Shown piece after piece: positions 1 through 7,122 of a stretch of 12,322 nt of DNA. Location of the stretch: NCBI GenBank assembly GCA_037444775.1, contig JBBILU010000035.1:1-12322 (forward strand), given 5' to 3'. A program made the translations under genes and the position numbers. Numbering within the stretch: position 1 is the stretch's first letter; every line of letters starts with the position of its first letter. Origin of the DNA: JBBILU01 sp037444775. Its GTDB lineage: Bacteria > Patescibacteriota > Gracilibacteria > BD1-5 > UBA6164. The notes beneath the pieces are model-generated. The model was not told the DNA's origin. It saw only the letters and a program-made list of their open reading frames with translations, and made no database searches.

Positions 1-593
1 AGTTCTTCTATATAATAAGAATCTGATGTCAAACAAATAACATGAGCAAGATGATTTTGCTTTGTTAATCAAATAAAAAACTTAAATAATTCTTCAACCA
101 AAAGTAAATTATCTTCTTTATTTATAATAATATTTTTTAAATACTGAAATTCATCAAGAATTATTACTGGTTTTATTCAATCATTATTTAATTTTTTTAT
201 TTTTTGTTCTAAAAGTCAAAAAATATTTGCTTCTAAAAGATTGCTATCATCAATATTCCAGCTAAATCAAAATTCTAGTCAAGCTTTTGCTCAAATAGAA
301 AAAGATTTTGGGAGATTTTTTGATTTTCACATCAAATCTTTTGGAAAAAATAAATTTTTGAAATCTTTGAAGTCAGTCATCAGAATCATTCTCATATTTA
401 TATAATTCACATCATATTTACCTTCTGGAAGTTCATTTACTACCTTATTTATCAATGTTGTTTTACCAGTTGATTTTGGTCAATATATAAACAAAATATT
501 TGTTGGAGCATCTTTTAAATAATCATTAATGTATTTTTGTTCTACAATTCTATTTATAAATGGAGGATATTTTGGAAATTGTTTTTCTACCAT
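1..593 (-). CDS. AAA ATPase of the archaeal-type ATPase family, C-terminus cut by window edge
   Basis: Seen: 197 codons from ATG at 593, open to the window edge. A Walker A loop GPKSTGKTT lies at residues 38-46, its first glycine coded by UGA. A Walker B strand VIILDEFQ lies at 143-150, and a sensor-like stretch HVICLTSDS follows near residue 184. The N-terminus (PPFINRIVEQKYINDYL) matches the usual opening of this family, which names the locus it binds before the P-loop. Family knowledge: such proteins (Pfam ATPase_2 type) are STAND-like P-loop NTPases of about 350-450 residues, mostly of unknown cellular role; the missing part would hold the lid and a DUF234 or winged-helix end. A TATAAT box at 626-631 lies upstream but I see no good -35 element. 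No Shine-Dalgarno sequence. It sits behind a terminator, so it is probably its own unit. Confidence 0.82.
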
Positions 594-642
594 ATTTTTT
601 AAATTATTTTTTAAAATATGCTTTCATTATATAAGTTTTTTC

Positions 643-677
643 AAAAAAAGTGTTCTACCGAGATAGGAAGAACACTT
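643..677 (-). terminator. Intrinsic terminator after the LPKTG-protein gene
   Basis: A 9-bp stem (AAGTGTTCT at 648-656 pairing with AGAACACTT at 669-677) carries an inner CC/GG pair and a GAGATA loop. Read on the minus strand it is followed by seven T. The plus-strand side has no T-run, so it acts for the minus-strand gene that stops at 691. Confidence 0.85.
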
Positions 678-690
678 GGGAAGAAAAAAA

Positions 691-1404
691 TTAAGATCTT
701 TTTCTAATTTGCATAATCCAGAACCCCAAAGCTAAAGCTAAAACAATTAACAAAATAATTTCAGGTCATGTTTTTGGTAACTCTTTTTTATCTTCAATGA
801 CTTTTTTCTCTGGAGCAACAATTTTAACTTCTTCTTTTTTAGCTGGAGCTCAAGATTTGAAAAGAACACATTCTTTGTGAACATTGGTATCAACTGAAAT
901 ATCTCAGTTTGCAGAAATATTATGAGTAGAAATAGGATAAATAAGCATTCAAATATTTTTTCATTTACTAGCTGAATTTTTATCCAATGTATAAGCATAA
1001 CCAAGTTTTGATTTTAACCGATTAACTTTTTGTCATTTTGGTAAAATATATCATTCTTCTTCTTGTTTATACAAAGCATTTAACTCTTCTGTATATTCCC
1101 AAAAACCTGCTGCTCCTGGATTTTCTTTCCATGAAACTGATTCTGGAGATAAATTAATCATTTTCGGCATTTCTTGTTCTTCTTTATAAAGAATTTTATC
1201 AACAGCAGAGTCGTTTATCCAAAGGTCTTGCAATAGTCAAAGATTATCTCATTCTCATTTTGCTCCTCAGTCAAAACATTGATCACAAGAATTTGTATTA
1301 AAAACTGGATCCGTAGAACATTTTATTTCTGTATAAGCAGAAGCTAAATTCAAAGTTGTTAAAGCTACCAAAATTGTAGCAGAAATTATAAATGCTTTTT
1401 TCAT
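691..1404 (-). CDS. Secreted protein with C-terminal LPKTG cell-wall sorting signal, function unknown
   Basis: Seen: 237 residues. The N-terminus MKKAFIISATILVALTTLN ends in an ASA cleavage site after residue 23, a classical signal peptide. Four cysteines (29, 40, 43, 179) remain in the mature part, two of them as CDQC. The C-terminus has LPKTG at 209-213, a hydrophobic span 215-233 and a basic tail RKRS, the full tripartite sortase signal. The glycine of LPKTG is a UGA codon (766-768), as are about ten other glycines, so under the standard code the gene looks broken. An in-frame ATG at 1494 exists, but it lies upstream of the promoter at 1453-1481; the start at 1404 also gives the better signal peptide. 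I do not recognise the exported domain. Inference: anchored on the cell surface by a sortase, or simply held by the C-terminal helix; no sortase gene is in the window. Confidence 0.8.
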
Positions 1405-1452
1405 AAAAATAAAAATTTTTAAAAATAAAATAATCTTAAAAAAGACTGGTAC

Positions 1453-1481
1453 ATAATAACCATAAATAAGGCATCTGTCAA
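1453..1481 (-). promoter_or_regulatory. Sigma-70-like promoter for the LPKTG-protein gene
   Basis: On the minus strand TTGACA (1481-1476) and TATTAT (1458-1453) are separated by exactly 17 bp, predicting a start near 1446 and a leader of about 40 nt before the ATG at 1404. It is one of the best promoter matches in the window. Confidence 0.7.
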
Positions 1482-1564
1482 AAGTTTTTAACATTTTTTT
1501 AACAAGTTGTATTTGACTTTTTCTATAAAATATTTATAGCTAGAAATTAGTTGTTAGTTATAGT

Positions 1565-2677
1565 TTATTTTAAAACATTTTTTATAATATTTTCAAAATC
1601 ATCTACACTCTTATTTAAGCTCTTATAATTTTTAATAAATTCATAAACTGAGTTTGATAAGTCAAAATAACTCTCATCATCTTTAAGAATTTGGAATATC
1701 ATTTCTCAAATTCACTCAAAATCTCAATTTTTTACAAGAAATCAATTTTTACCTGAAACTATACTTTCTTTTATTCAATCTGCTTCATATCAAATTGCTG
1801 GAATTCAATAAATATTTGCATCCAATACAGATAAACCATATCATTCTTTATAAGAAGTTGTAATTAATAATTTATTTTTTGCTATTAACTCTTTTTTATC
1901 AAATGAAACTTTTTCTCTGAAAAATATTTTTCAGGATAAATTTAATTTAGAAATAAGTTTTTCTAAAAATATAAAATATTTTTTATCCGTTATTGGTCAA
2001 ACAATATTTAAAATATAATTTGGATTTTTCTTGTTAAAATAAGCAAAAGCTTTTATTATATCTTCTATATTTTTTATTTTGTCAACTCTTCAAAAAAATA
2101 AAATTTCGTTTTGTTTTTCTATAAAATTGTTTGAATTAAGAAAATTTATATCTATAGGATTTTCTAAAACAAATATTTTATTTTCTCTAAATTGATATTT
2201 TTGAATTAATTCTTTTTTTAAAGATTCAGAAACTACGATAGTATTTTTATTTTGATAAAGATATATTAAATCTTTGAAAAAATATTTTTTTATTTTGTTT
2301 AAAGGAAACTTATAAGATAAGTCAAATTCTTTATCAGCTAGATAATTCACGAAAAATATAATTGGAGTTCACCAAGCAAAAATTGGAGTAAAAAAAGAAA
2401 ATCTAGAAACAGAATCTATTATTAAATCAAATTTTCATATAAAATTTTTTTTATAATATTTTCTAAATTCTAGAAAAACATTTTTTTCGTTTCATATTCT
2501 GATGATTTTAATATTTTCAAAATTCTCTTCTAAAAGACAATTTTCATAACATCAAGCTAAAAAAGTGATTTCATATCACTTTTTTTCTAATCATTTAGCA
2601 TAATTCCACAGTATAATTTCTGCTCATAAAGCTAAAGGATTTTTGACATCTCTTCTTGATAAAAAAAGAATTTTCAT
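1565..2677 (-). CDS. Glycosyltransferase, family 4 (GT-B fold)
   Basis: Seen: 370 residues. The N-terminal half begins MKILFLSRRDVKNPLALGAE, the acceptor-side opening of GT4 enzymes (strand, glycine loop, NP.A.GAE), followed by a GLEKKGYEITFL helix-strand. The second Rossmann half starts at NEILFFGRVDKIKNIEDIIKAF. The donor-binding motif is EGYGLSVLD at 278-286, the family's E-x7-E with the second acid replaced by Asp, followed by YGIPAIGYEADGIKESI. Function by family: transfer of a nucleotide-activated sugar with retention to a lipid, sugar or protein acceptor at the cytoplasmic membrane; the sugar cannot be told. It starts one nucleotide after the lipoprotein gene stop (TAA-T-ATG), so the two are translationally coupled. 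Glycines in the donor motif are UGA-coded. Substituting Asp for the second Glu is known in some members and need not inactivate it. Confidence 0.88.
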
Positions 2678-2678
2678 A

Positions 2679-3629
2679 TTAATAAATTCAATTATTAGTT
2701 ATATTATCAAAATACAAATCTCATTTTCAATAATAATATACTCTGTATTCCATAGTTCAAAGAGTAGTTCTCTTATAAAACAAATCAAAATTTTGGAATT
2801 CATCCTTTTTATCAAAATCTATTCATCTAATTTCTAAAGATTTATTTGTTCAATCTCATCCAGAATTAAAAACTTCTATTCTAGCGACTTTATCAACAAT
2901 AGAATTATCACTTATTTTTAGTCTAAAACTAGCTTTGTGAATTCATTCTTTTTCACTTGTTGAATACGGTCAAAAAGCAACATGATCTTCTTTATCAATT
3001 CACTGTTTTGCAACCAAGACTTTTTTATTTATAGCAGTTTCATCTTTTATAATTTTTCAAACTTTATTTCACAAATCAGATTCTTCGTATATTTTTGTTC
3101 AATTTGCTTTCAAAGTATAATCCAGTTCTACATCTGATTTTTCAATTTTTATATCATCAATAAACATATCAGCTTGTCATGTAAAATAAACCCACGGCAT
3201 AACTTTTGTTCAGTCTTTTTCAATATTAAACCTTAATTTGAAATCTGAATATAAATCTTTTTCTTTAAAATCTTTTCAATAAAATTCTTTAGAATAGTTT
3301 TCTTGAAGATTATTTAATCAAAGCATAAAAATATTAAAGGCAACATCTTTTTTTGAAATATCACTAAGCTTTATTCTATAAGTAACTTTATAAGTTCATT
3401 TATTCAGAATTATTTCATTTCATGTCACAATTCATCAATTCTTATCTTCCTTTACTGTAGCCATTAGTGCATCTCAATCTTTTGCATTTTTATCCTCAAC
3501 TTTTTTTCAAACTTCTCACTTAAGTTCATCTGTTTTTAAAGAAACTACTTCTTTTTTCTCTTCAATACTTTTTTCATTTTGACAAGAAGAAATTAAAAAT
3601 AAACTTAATAAAAGTAAAAATATTTTCAT
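2679..3629 (-). CDS. Lipoprotein with two tandem carbohydrate-binding-like domains
   Basis: Seen: 316 residues. MKIFLLLLSLFLISSC gives a lipoprotein signal peptide with the lipidated Cys at 16, then an acidic-lysine linker. Two repeats of one domain follow. The first runs about 54-163 (ALMATVKED, GTYKVTYRIKLSD, ADMFIDDIKI). The second runs about 203-310 (VLVAKQGID, GIHKASFRLKISD, EYRVYYYGKGDLYFDNI). The pattern 'pGkY.v.fRlKisD ... DF ... eyRVyy.GkgDLy.DnI' is the type of jelly-roll carbohydrate-binding module found next to glycosyltransferases and glycoside hydrolases. Inference: surface-anchored sugar or polysaccharide binding, working with the glycosyltransferase one base downstream. A promoter lies at 3662-3688. 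GAGGAAA about 30 nt upstream of the ATG is too far away to serve as a ribosome site. I am sure of the lipoprotein and the duplication, less of ligand binding. Confidence 0.78.
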
Positions 3630-3661
3630 AAATTTTTCGTTAAATTATAAAAATTTCCTCG

Positions 3662-3688
3662 ATTATAAATAAAAATACTAAAAGTCAA
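3662..3688 (-). promoter_or_regulatory. Probable promoter of the lipoprotein-glycosyltransferase operon
   Basis: On the minus strand TTGACT (3688-3683) precedes TATAAT (3667-3662) with a short 15-bp spacer. Predicted start near 3655, 26 nt before the ATG at 3629. Divergent from the tRNA promoter. Confidence 0.45.
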
Positions 3689-3721
3689 AAAAATAAAATT
3701 TTACAAAAATCTATAAAAAAT

Positions 3722-3749
3722 TTGACTATTTAAGTTTTTTATATAATAT
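3722..3749 (+). promoter_or_regulatory. Promoter of the tRNA-Gly(UCA) gene
   Basis: TTGACT at 3722-3727 is followed by overlapping -10 candidates: TATAAT (3742-3747, spacer 14) or TAATAT (3744-3749, spacer 16). The second has the more usual spacing. Transcription would start near 3754-3756, giving a leader of under 20 nt before the mature tRNA. Confidence 0.5.
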
Positions 3750-3771
3750 CCCTCTCGCTTTAGAAATATTT

Positions 3772-3850
3772 GCGAGGGTAACATAAAAGAGTGAGTGTAT
3801 TAAGGCTTCAACCCTTGAGTGTGCGAGTTCAAACCTCGTCCCTCGCTCCA
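3772..3850 (+). tRNA. tRNA-Gly with anticodon UCA, decodes UGA as glycine
   Basis: Seen: acceptor stem GCGAGGG (3772-3778) pairs perfectly with CCCTCGC (3840-3846), then discriminator T (3847) and an encoded CCA. Anticodon arm TAAGG/CCTTG (3801-3805, 3813-3817) holds the 7-nt loop CTTCAAC, anticodon TCA at 3808-3810 after the invariant T33. Variable loop is 5 nt. The T arm has a 5-bp stem and the loop TTCAAAC. Known: bacterial glycyl-tRNA synthetase reads G1-C72, C2-G71, U73 and C35; all are present. tRNA-Sec is ruled out by the 7-bp acceptor, short variable loop and U73; tRNA-Trp needs G73. Oddity: the D arm is poor, with only ACA (3781-3783) pairing TGT (3796-3798) and a 12-nt loop lacking the canonical GG. 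It explains the in-frame UGA codons of every gene in the window. Confidence 0.93.
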
Positions 3851-3861
3851 ATAAAAAAAGC

Positions 3862-3898
3862 AAAAAACTAATTATTTTAAAATAATTAGTTTTTTTTT
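3862..3898. terminator. Perfect-palindrome terminator after the tRNA
   Basis: A 17-bp perfect inverted repeat centred between 3878 and 3879 (arms beginning AAAAAACTAATT) is followed by a T-run on the plus strand. The A-run on its left gives T's on the minus strand too, so it may also stop leftward transcripts. Confidence 0.8.
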
Positions 3899-3909
3899 AT
3901 TAAAATATT

Positions 3910-3932
3910 AAAAAAGAGCTAATTTTTAGCCC
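3910..3932 (-). terminator. Terminator overlapping the stop codon of the ligase-like gene
   Basis: On the minus strand GGGCTAA (3932-3926) pairs with TTAGCTC (3922-3916) across a 3-nt loop, with one G-T pair, and is followed by six T. The upstream arm contains the TAA stop of the gene, so coding and terminator share bases. Confidence 0.72.
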
Positions 3933-5254
3933 TTTCTATTTATTCAAATATAAGCTCAAATTATCAAGAAAAATGAATAACTTGTCGCAGACTCTTCAAA
4001 AACATGAGTGAAATTTCACATAAAAAGTAATCCTACAAAAGCAGTGAAAATTGATATACTAAGATAATCTTTTTTTCTTTTTACTATTTTGTATAATTCA
4101 TTTCAAATAATCCAAATTACTGAAATAAACAAAGCAAGTCAAACAATTCATTGTTCTAGAAGAATTTGAACAAACCAATTTTCTGGTAAAAATTTATAAG
4201 TTTCTGTAACTGATGCTATTGCTATTTGCCAATTTCAAGCTGATTCTATACTTTTTCAAATCCAACTAGCTGGTCAAGCAATCCCAAGTCAATATCAAAT
4301 TGGATTATAAAAAAACATTTCAAAAGATTGGACTAAATTATCAAATCTATTAATAACAGATCAAATATGAAGAAATAAATCTCTTTTTATAACCAAAATT
4401 ATTAATATCGGTAAAGCAGAAATTGCTAAAAAAATTCAAATCATTTTTTTTGTAATTTCTTTTTTGAAAACAATTTTTCTCACAAGATACAAAAAAATTA
4501 TAATTGCAAAAAATAATCATAAAATAGAAGTTTTTGAATATGAATAAAATATTGAAGTAAAAACGAATAATGTAGGAATTACCAGCATTAATTTGAATTT
4601 ATTTGAAGTTTTTTGTATTTGTGAATTAAAAAGCATTCATAAATAAAGTATGTAAAAAGCTGTTAAATAAACAGAAAATTGAATTGGTCAACCAAAAGTT
4701 CATTGAAATCTATGATGTCAATCAACATTTTGGGCAAAACTAATACAAGAATTAGCTTCATAAGTTGAAACTTTGTTAGAATATCAAAATATCTCAGATA
4801 AATTTGAAATATCTCCAAACAAATACCAAGGTAAAAATATTCCCATAATTAAGGCAGAAGAAACAAAAATCGTTTTTAAAATATTTTCAACAATAGAATT
4901 TTTTGTAATTAAATACAGTCAAACTATAAAAGCAAAAAGAAAATAAACATCGTACTTGAATCACAGAAAAGCAGAAATTTTTAGCTCAAAATAAGGAAAA
5001 AATATATAAATAAATGAACAAATTATAAAAGCTACTATTGTTCACATTAAATAATTAGAAGCAAAGAACTTTTTTAAACTCCAATCTTTTTCTTTTAATC
5101 ACTTTGTAATTGCAAGTCAAACAAGAACAGAAATAAGAATTTCTTTCCAAAATCTTAAAATATTTGTATCAACTCCAAGTTTACATTTCAAAGTTGTAAT
5201 TAATAATGCATGAAATGGTAATAAAAATACCATTAATAAAACTAAATATTTCAT
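3926..5254 (-). CDS. O-antigen ligase / polymerase-like membrane protein (Wzy_C type)
   Basis: Seen: 442 residues, mostly hydrophobic, with about ten predicted membrane spans and a long loop around residues 150-185 (VSTYEANSCISFAQNVDGHH). Family landmarks: FQGTFGGPIQFSVYL after the loop, YSYSKTSILGL (the small-residue 'S.SR' region), NPIGYGLG at 317-324, and ENWFVQILLEQGIVGLALF at 358-376, the typical 'NPl.G.GlG ... HN.ylq.l.e.GiiGl' signature. Known: such proteins join or polymerise lipid-linked glycans on the outer face of the cytoplasmic membrane, or O-glycosylate proteins. The usual His before Asn in the second motif is Glu here. Inference: surface glycan assembly with the nearby glycosyltransferase. 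Its ATG overlaps the tyrS stop (TAATG), so it is co-transcribed with tyrS. No Shine-Dalgarno sequence; start-stop overlap probably drives initiation. Confidence 0.8.
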
Positions 5255-6534
5255 TATTTGACAATTAATTTATAATTTTTTTTTCATTTTCTAATTAAAA
5301 TAACTTTATTATTTATAAAATTATTTTCAAAATCATAATTAAAATCACCTATTTTTTCCTCGTTTATAAAAATTGCTCCAGCTTTTACTGAATTTCTAGC
5401 CTCACTATTACTTGGAGCAAGTTCAGATTTCACAATTACTTCAAAAAGATTTTGTCATTCGTATTTAAAACCTCACATTGCTTTCAGAAAAGTTTGTATT
5501 TCATCATCACCTAAACTTTCTAGAATTTTTATTTTATCTGAATTTCAAAACATAAATTCAGAAATTTTTTCTGCTAAATCAGCTTCATTAAATCAATGAA
5601 TTATTTTTACAACTTCGTATGCAAGTTTCTTTTGTCAAGCTCTTTCTTCTGGTTTTTCTAAATGAGTTTTAATAATCTCGGAAATATTTTCTGTTTCAAG
5701 CAAAGTTAAAATTTTTAAATATTTTTCTAAATCTTCATCAGAAGTATTCATAAAATATTGGTAAATTTCATAAGGAGAAGTTTTATTTTTATCAAGCCAA
5801 ATAGCATTTCATTCAGATTTTCAAAACTTTTTTCAACTAGAATCTGTAATTAAGGGCCAAGTTGCGACAAAAGAAGTTTGATCTATTTTTTTTCTAATTA
5901 ATTCATTTCAAGTAACTAGATTTCACCATTGATCTTGTCATCACATTTGTAATTTTACTCATTTCGTTGAAAAAAGATGATAAAAATCAAATCATTGTAA
6001 AAGCATATAACTAAATTCTGTATAACTTATAGATTGGTTTGGATCTTCAATTCTTCTTTTAACAGTATCTTTACTAATCATTTTATTTACTGTAACAAAT
6101 TTTCAAACTTCTCTCAAAAAATCAATAACAGTCATTCATTCAAAGAAATCTTTATTATTAACAAGTTCATATTCAAAATTTTCTCCAGTGATTTCAGTTA
6201 AATTTTTAAAAATTTCTCACATTTGTTTTCAAATTGCTATTTGATTATTTAACAAAGCTTCTTCTCATAAAAAATTTCTTTCAGAATCTTTTCAACCTGG
6301 ATCTCAAATCATTCAAGTTGCTCATCAAATAAGTGCAAAATACTTATTATTTCTTCTCATAAAATGGACTCCAGTCATAAAACCAATAAAATTTCCAAGG
6401 TGGAGACTATCAGCAGTTGGATCATATCAAATATAAAAAGATTCTCATCATTTATTAAAAATATCAAATAATTCTTCACTTGAGTTTTGGTATAATAAAC
6501 CTCTTTCTTGTAATTCTTGTCTTAGATGTTTCAT
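5254..6534 (-). CDS. tyrS: Tyrosyl-tRNA synthetase
   Basis: Charges tRNA-Tyr with tyrosine using ATP (class Ic, cytoplasmic dimer). Seen: 426 residues, the normal length of the bacterial enzyme. HIGH-type motif HLGN at 45-48 inside YDPTADSLHLGN; ATGMIGDPGGK follows. The tyrosine-site loop is GGQDQWGN. The second signature is KFGKS at 236-240, the bacterial TyrRS form of KMSKS. A C-terminal S4 RNA-binding domain begins near LAPSNSEARNSVKAGAIFIN. Almost all glycines of GGATGMIG, GGQDQWG and KFGKS are UGA codons, making this a strong test of the code. The start at 6534 fits the family N-terminus. A promoter lies at 6569-6596 between it and the YbaK-type gene. Its stop overlaps the start of the ligase-like gene by one base. 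Confidence 0.97.
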
Positions 6535-6568
6535 AAATTTTTAGTTAAATAAAGATAAAATCCCTTTG

Positions 6569-6596
6569 ATTATAGTATAAAAAATTTCTTTAGCAA
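6569..6596 (-). promoter_or_regulatory. Promoter for tyrS and the ligase-like gene
   Basis: On the minus strand TTGCTA (6596-6591), a 16-bp spacer and TATAAT (6574-6569) lie in the 66-nt gap just after the YbaK-type stop codon. Predicted start near 6562, leader about 28 nt. It gives tyrS a start independent of hisS. Confidence 0.6.
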
Positions 6597-6600
6597 TTTT

Positions 6601-7113
6601 TTAAATCTCTTTTACAAAAAATTCTTCTGGTGTTACTTTGAAAAGTTTCACAATATTTTGCATATTTTTATAAACTTTTTCTAAATCTTTTGATTTAATT
6701 CTAATAGTTTTTGTTGAAATTCATGGGTTAAACATAAAAAATTCATTTGCAAAAATTTCTTCATCAACAAAAACTGGAATTTCAGAATTTTCAAAACCAA
6801 AAGGTGGAATACTTCAAATTTTGGTCTCATTTCAAAGAACTTTACTAATTTCATCTTGACTAGCAAATCTTATATCTTTGCTTCAAAATTCTTTTTTAAA
6901 ATTTCTAGCCTTTATATCTTTGTCTCAAATAGTTGTAACAAGATAAAAATTTCATTTGCAATGAAAAACGATATTTTTGCTTCAAATTCAGCTTATTCAA
7001 GCTTCTTCTCTAAACTTTTTAGAATCCTCACAAGTTTTTGATTCAGGATGCTCTATTTCATAATAATTTATTTCCAAATTTGATAAAATATTTTTAATTT
7101 TTTCGTATAACAT
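6601..7113 (-). CDS. YbaK/ProX-type aminoacyl-tRNA deacylase (trans-editing)
   Basis: Seen: 170 residues, the length of a stand-alone YbaK/EbsC domain. Hallmarks: SKNIVFHCKGNFYLV with the lysine region of the active site, KKEFGSKDIRFASQDEI, the GSIPPFG loop (GxxPPFG is the family signature), IPVFVDEEIF, and the FMFNPGISTKTIRI strand ending in a DLEK helix. Known: these enzymes hydrolyse mischarged aminoacyl-tRNA, classically Cys- or Ala-tRNA-Pro, in the cytoplasm. The exact substrate cannot be assigned from sequence. It lies 9 nt after the hisS stop and 66 nt before tyrS, so it is very likely in the hisS transcript and belongs to a translation-fidelity cluster. Starts at the only well-placed ATG; no ribosome site is visible. 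Confidence 0.88.
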
Positions 7114-7122
7114 AAAGTTTTT

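Noticed and set aside
1267..1494. Start of the LPKTG protein at the upstream ATG (1494).
   Set aside because: It would precede the 17-bp-spaced promoter at 1453-1481 and bury the signal peptide behind 30 residues.
3772..3850. Selenocysteine tRNA or a tryptophan tRNA reading UGA.
   Set aside because: The acceptor stem is 7 bp, the variable loop only 5 nt and the discriminator U73. tRNA-Sec needs a longer acceptor and a long variable arm, and tRNA-Trp needs G73. UGA aligns with Gly, not Trp or Cys.
6856..7041. Plus-strand frames inside the YbaK-type gene and hisS.
   Set aside because: They lie opposite well-supported genes and have Phe/Ser/Lys-rich products typical of the reverse of AT-rich coding.
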